Shown here: positions 29,656-29,770 of the stretch, piece after piece | Layout of the letters: the number at the start of each line of letters is the position of its first letter | How positions within the stretch are numbered: the stretch's first letter is position 1 | Virus record (IMG/VR): IMGVR_UViG_3300023179_000373 | Coordinates: 1 to 29,770 of that record | DNA: 29,770 nt | Source of the DNA: a virus | Direction: 5' to 3' (one strand) | Notes under the pieces: generated by a model | The model's database searches: none | What the model was told of the DNA's origin: nothing | Seen by the model: the letters and a program-made list of their open reading frames with translations, nothing else | Made by a program: the position numbers and the translations under genes

Positions 29656-29770
29656 ATCATGACACTTTGAAAATTGTAGCGCAGGAAATGTTGGTATGTT
29701 TGGATGAAGGTGATTCTATCGAGCCAAACGATTTGTTTCACTTTGCTTTGCGAGCAGCATTGAGGGATGA
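29652..29770 (+). CDS. Hypothetical protein, truncated at window end (39 codons seen)
   Basis: The ATG at 29652 overlaps the thyX stop (ATGA) and has AAGGAAGCGCA upstream. The visible part (MNHDTLKIVAQEMLVCLDEG, then DSIEPNDLFHFALRAALRD) is helical and acidic. It continues beyond the right edge, and no family can be assigned. Confidence 0.55.
   Translation, partial: MNHDTLKIVAQEMLVCLDEGDSIEPNDLFHFALRAALRD

Noticed and set aside
1-29770. CRISPR array, tRNA, integrase or attachment site, diversity-generating retroelement (reverse transcriptase plus template/variable repeats), lysis genes
   Set aside because: I looked for each and saw no array of spaced repeats, cloverleaf, recombinase or RT motifs, or endolysin/holin-like protein in this window.

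Overview
This window looks like part of the genome of a tailed double-stranded DNA bacteriophage, not a bacterial chromosome. Genes are packed almost end to end, often with ATGA, TGATG or TAATG stop/start overlaps. A large and small terminase, portal, scaffold-like protein, major capsid protein, a P22 gp4-like adaptor and many tail-fibre proteins lie together on one strand. The P22 gp4-like adaptor, the long portal, and the absence of any tape-measure, sheath or tail-tube gene suggest a short-tailed (podovirus-like) particle. Host is not shown by the sequence. Base composition and strong Shine-Dalgarno (SD) sites fit a Gram-negative proteobacterium, but that is a weak inference.

The layout is two divergent arms around one intergenic region (21683-22117). 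The left arm, read on the minus strand from 21682 down to 1, is the virion module. It runs: small terminase, large terminase, three small or hypothetical genes with a polyvalent-protein-like gene, portal, two tiny genes, a GroES-like co-chaperonin, a scaffold-like protein, a conserved capsid-region protein, a decoration-like protein, the major capsid protein, three small structural-type proteins, the gp4-like adaptor, a Cys-motif protein, and then about 8.5 kb of tail-fibre genes. The fibre genes include a 1009-aa repeat protein, a coiled-coil fibre and a collagen-containing fibre. A further fibre gene runs off the left edge.

The right arm, read on the plus strand from 22118 to the right edge, is the early/replication/metabolism module. 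It holds a papain-like cysteine-protease-fold protein, small conserved phage proteins, an archaeo-eukaryotic-type (AEP) primase with a zinc-binding tail, an SF3/DUF5906-type helicase, a DUF932-like protein, a flavoprotein-like oxidoreductase, a zinc-ribbon/helix-turn-helix protein, and a flavin-dependent thymidylate synthase (ThyX) with an altered signature motif. A truncated gene follows at the right edge. I found no DNA polymerase, integrase, lysis cassette, tRNA or CRISPR array.

The least expected signals are these. (1) A family of CCC(G/A)AGAT octamers occurs nine times in the divergent intergenic region, in direct and inverted orientation around a very AT-rich stretch, and twice more in front of the primase. 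(2) A 14-base leader, AAYTYAGAAAGGAA, sits 19-21 bases before five right-arm start codons, with a degenerate sixth copy. (3) The ThyX signature is altered, with a flavoprotein gene two genes upstream. (4) A GroES-like gene is embedded in the head module. (5) One fibre domain recurs in three separate tail genes. (6) Stable GNRA-loop hairpins follow the capsid gene and the coiled-coil fibre gene.
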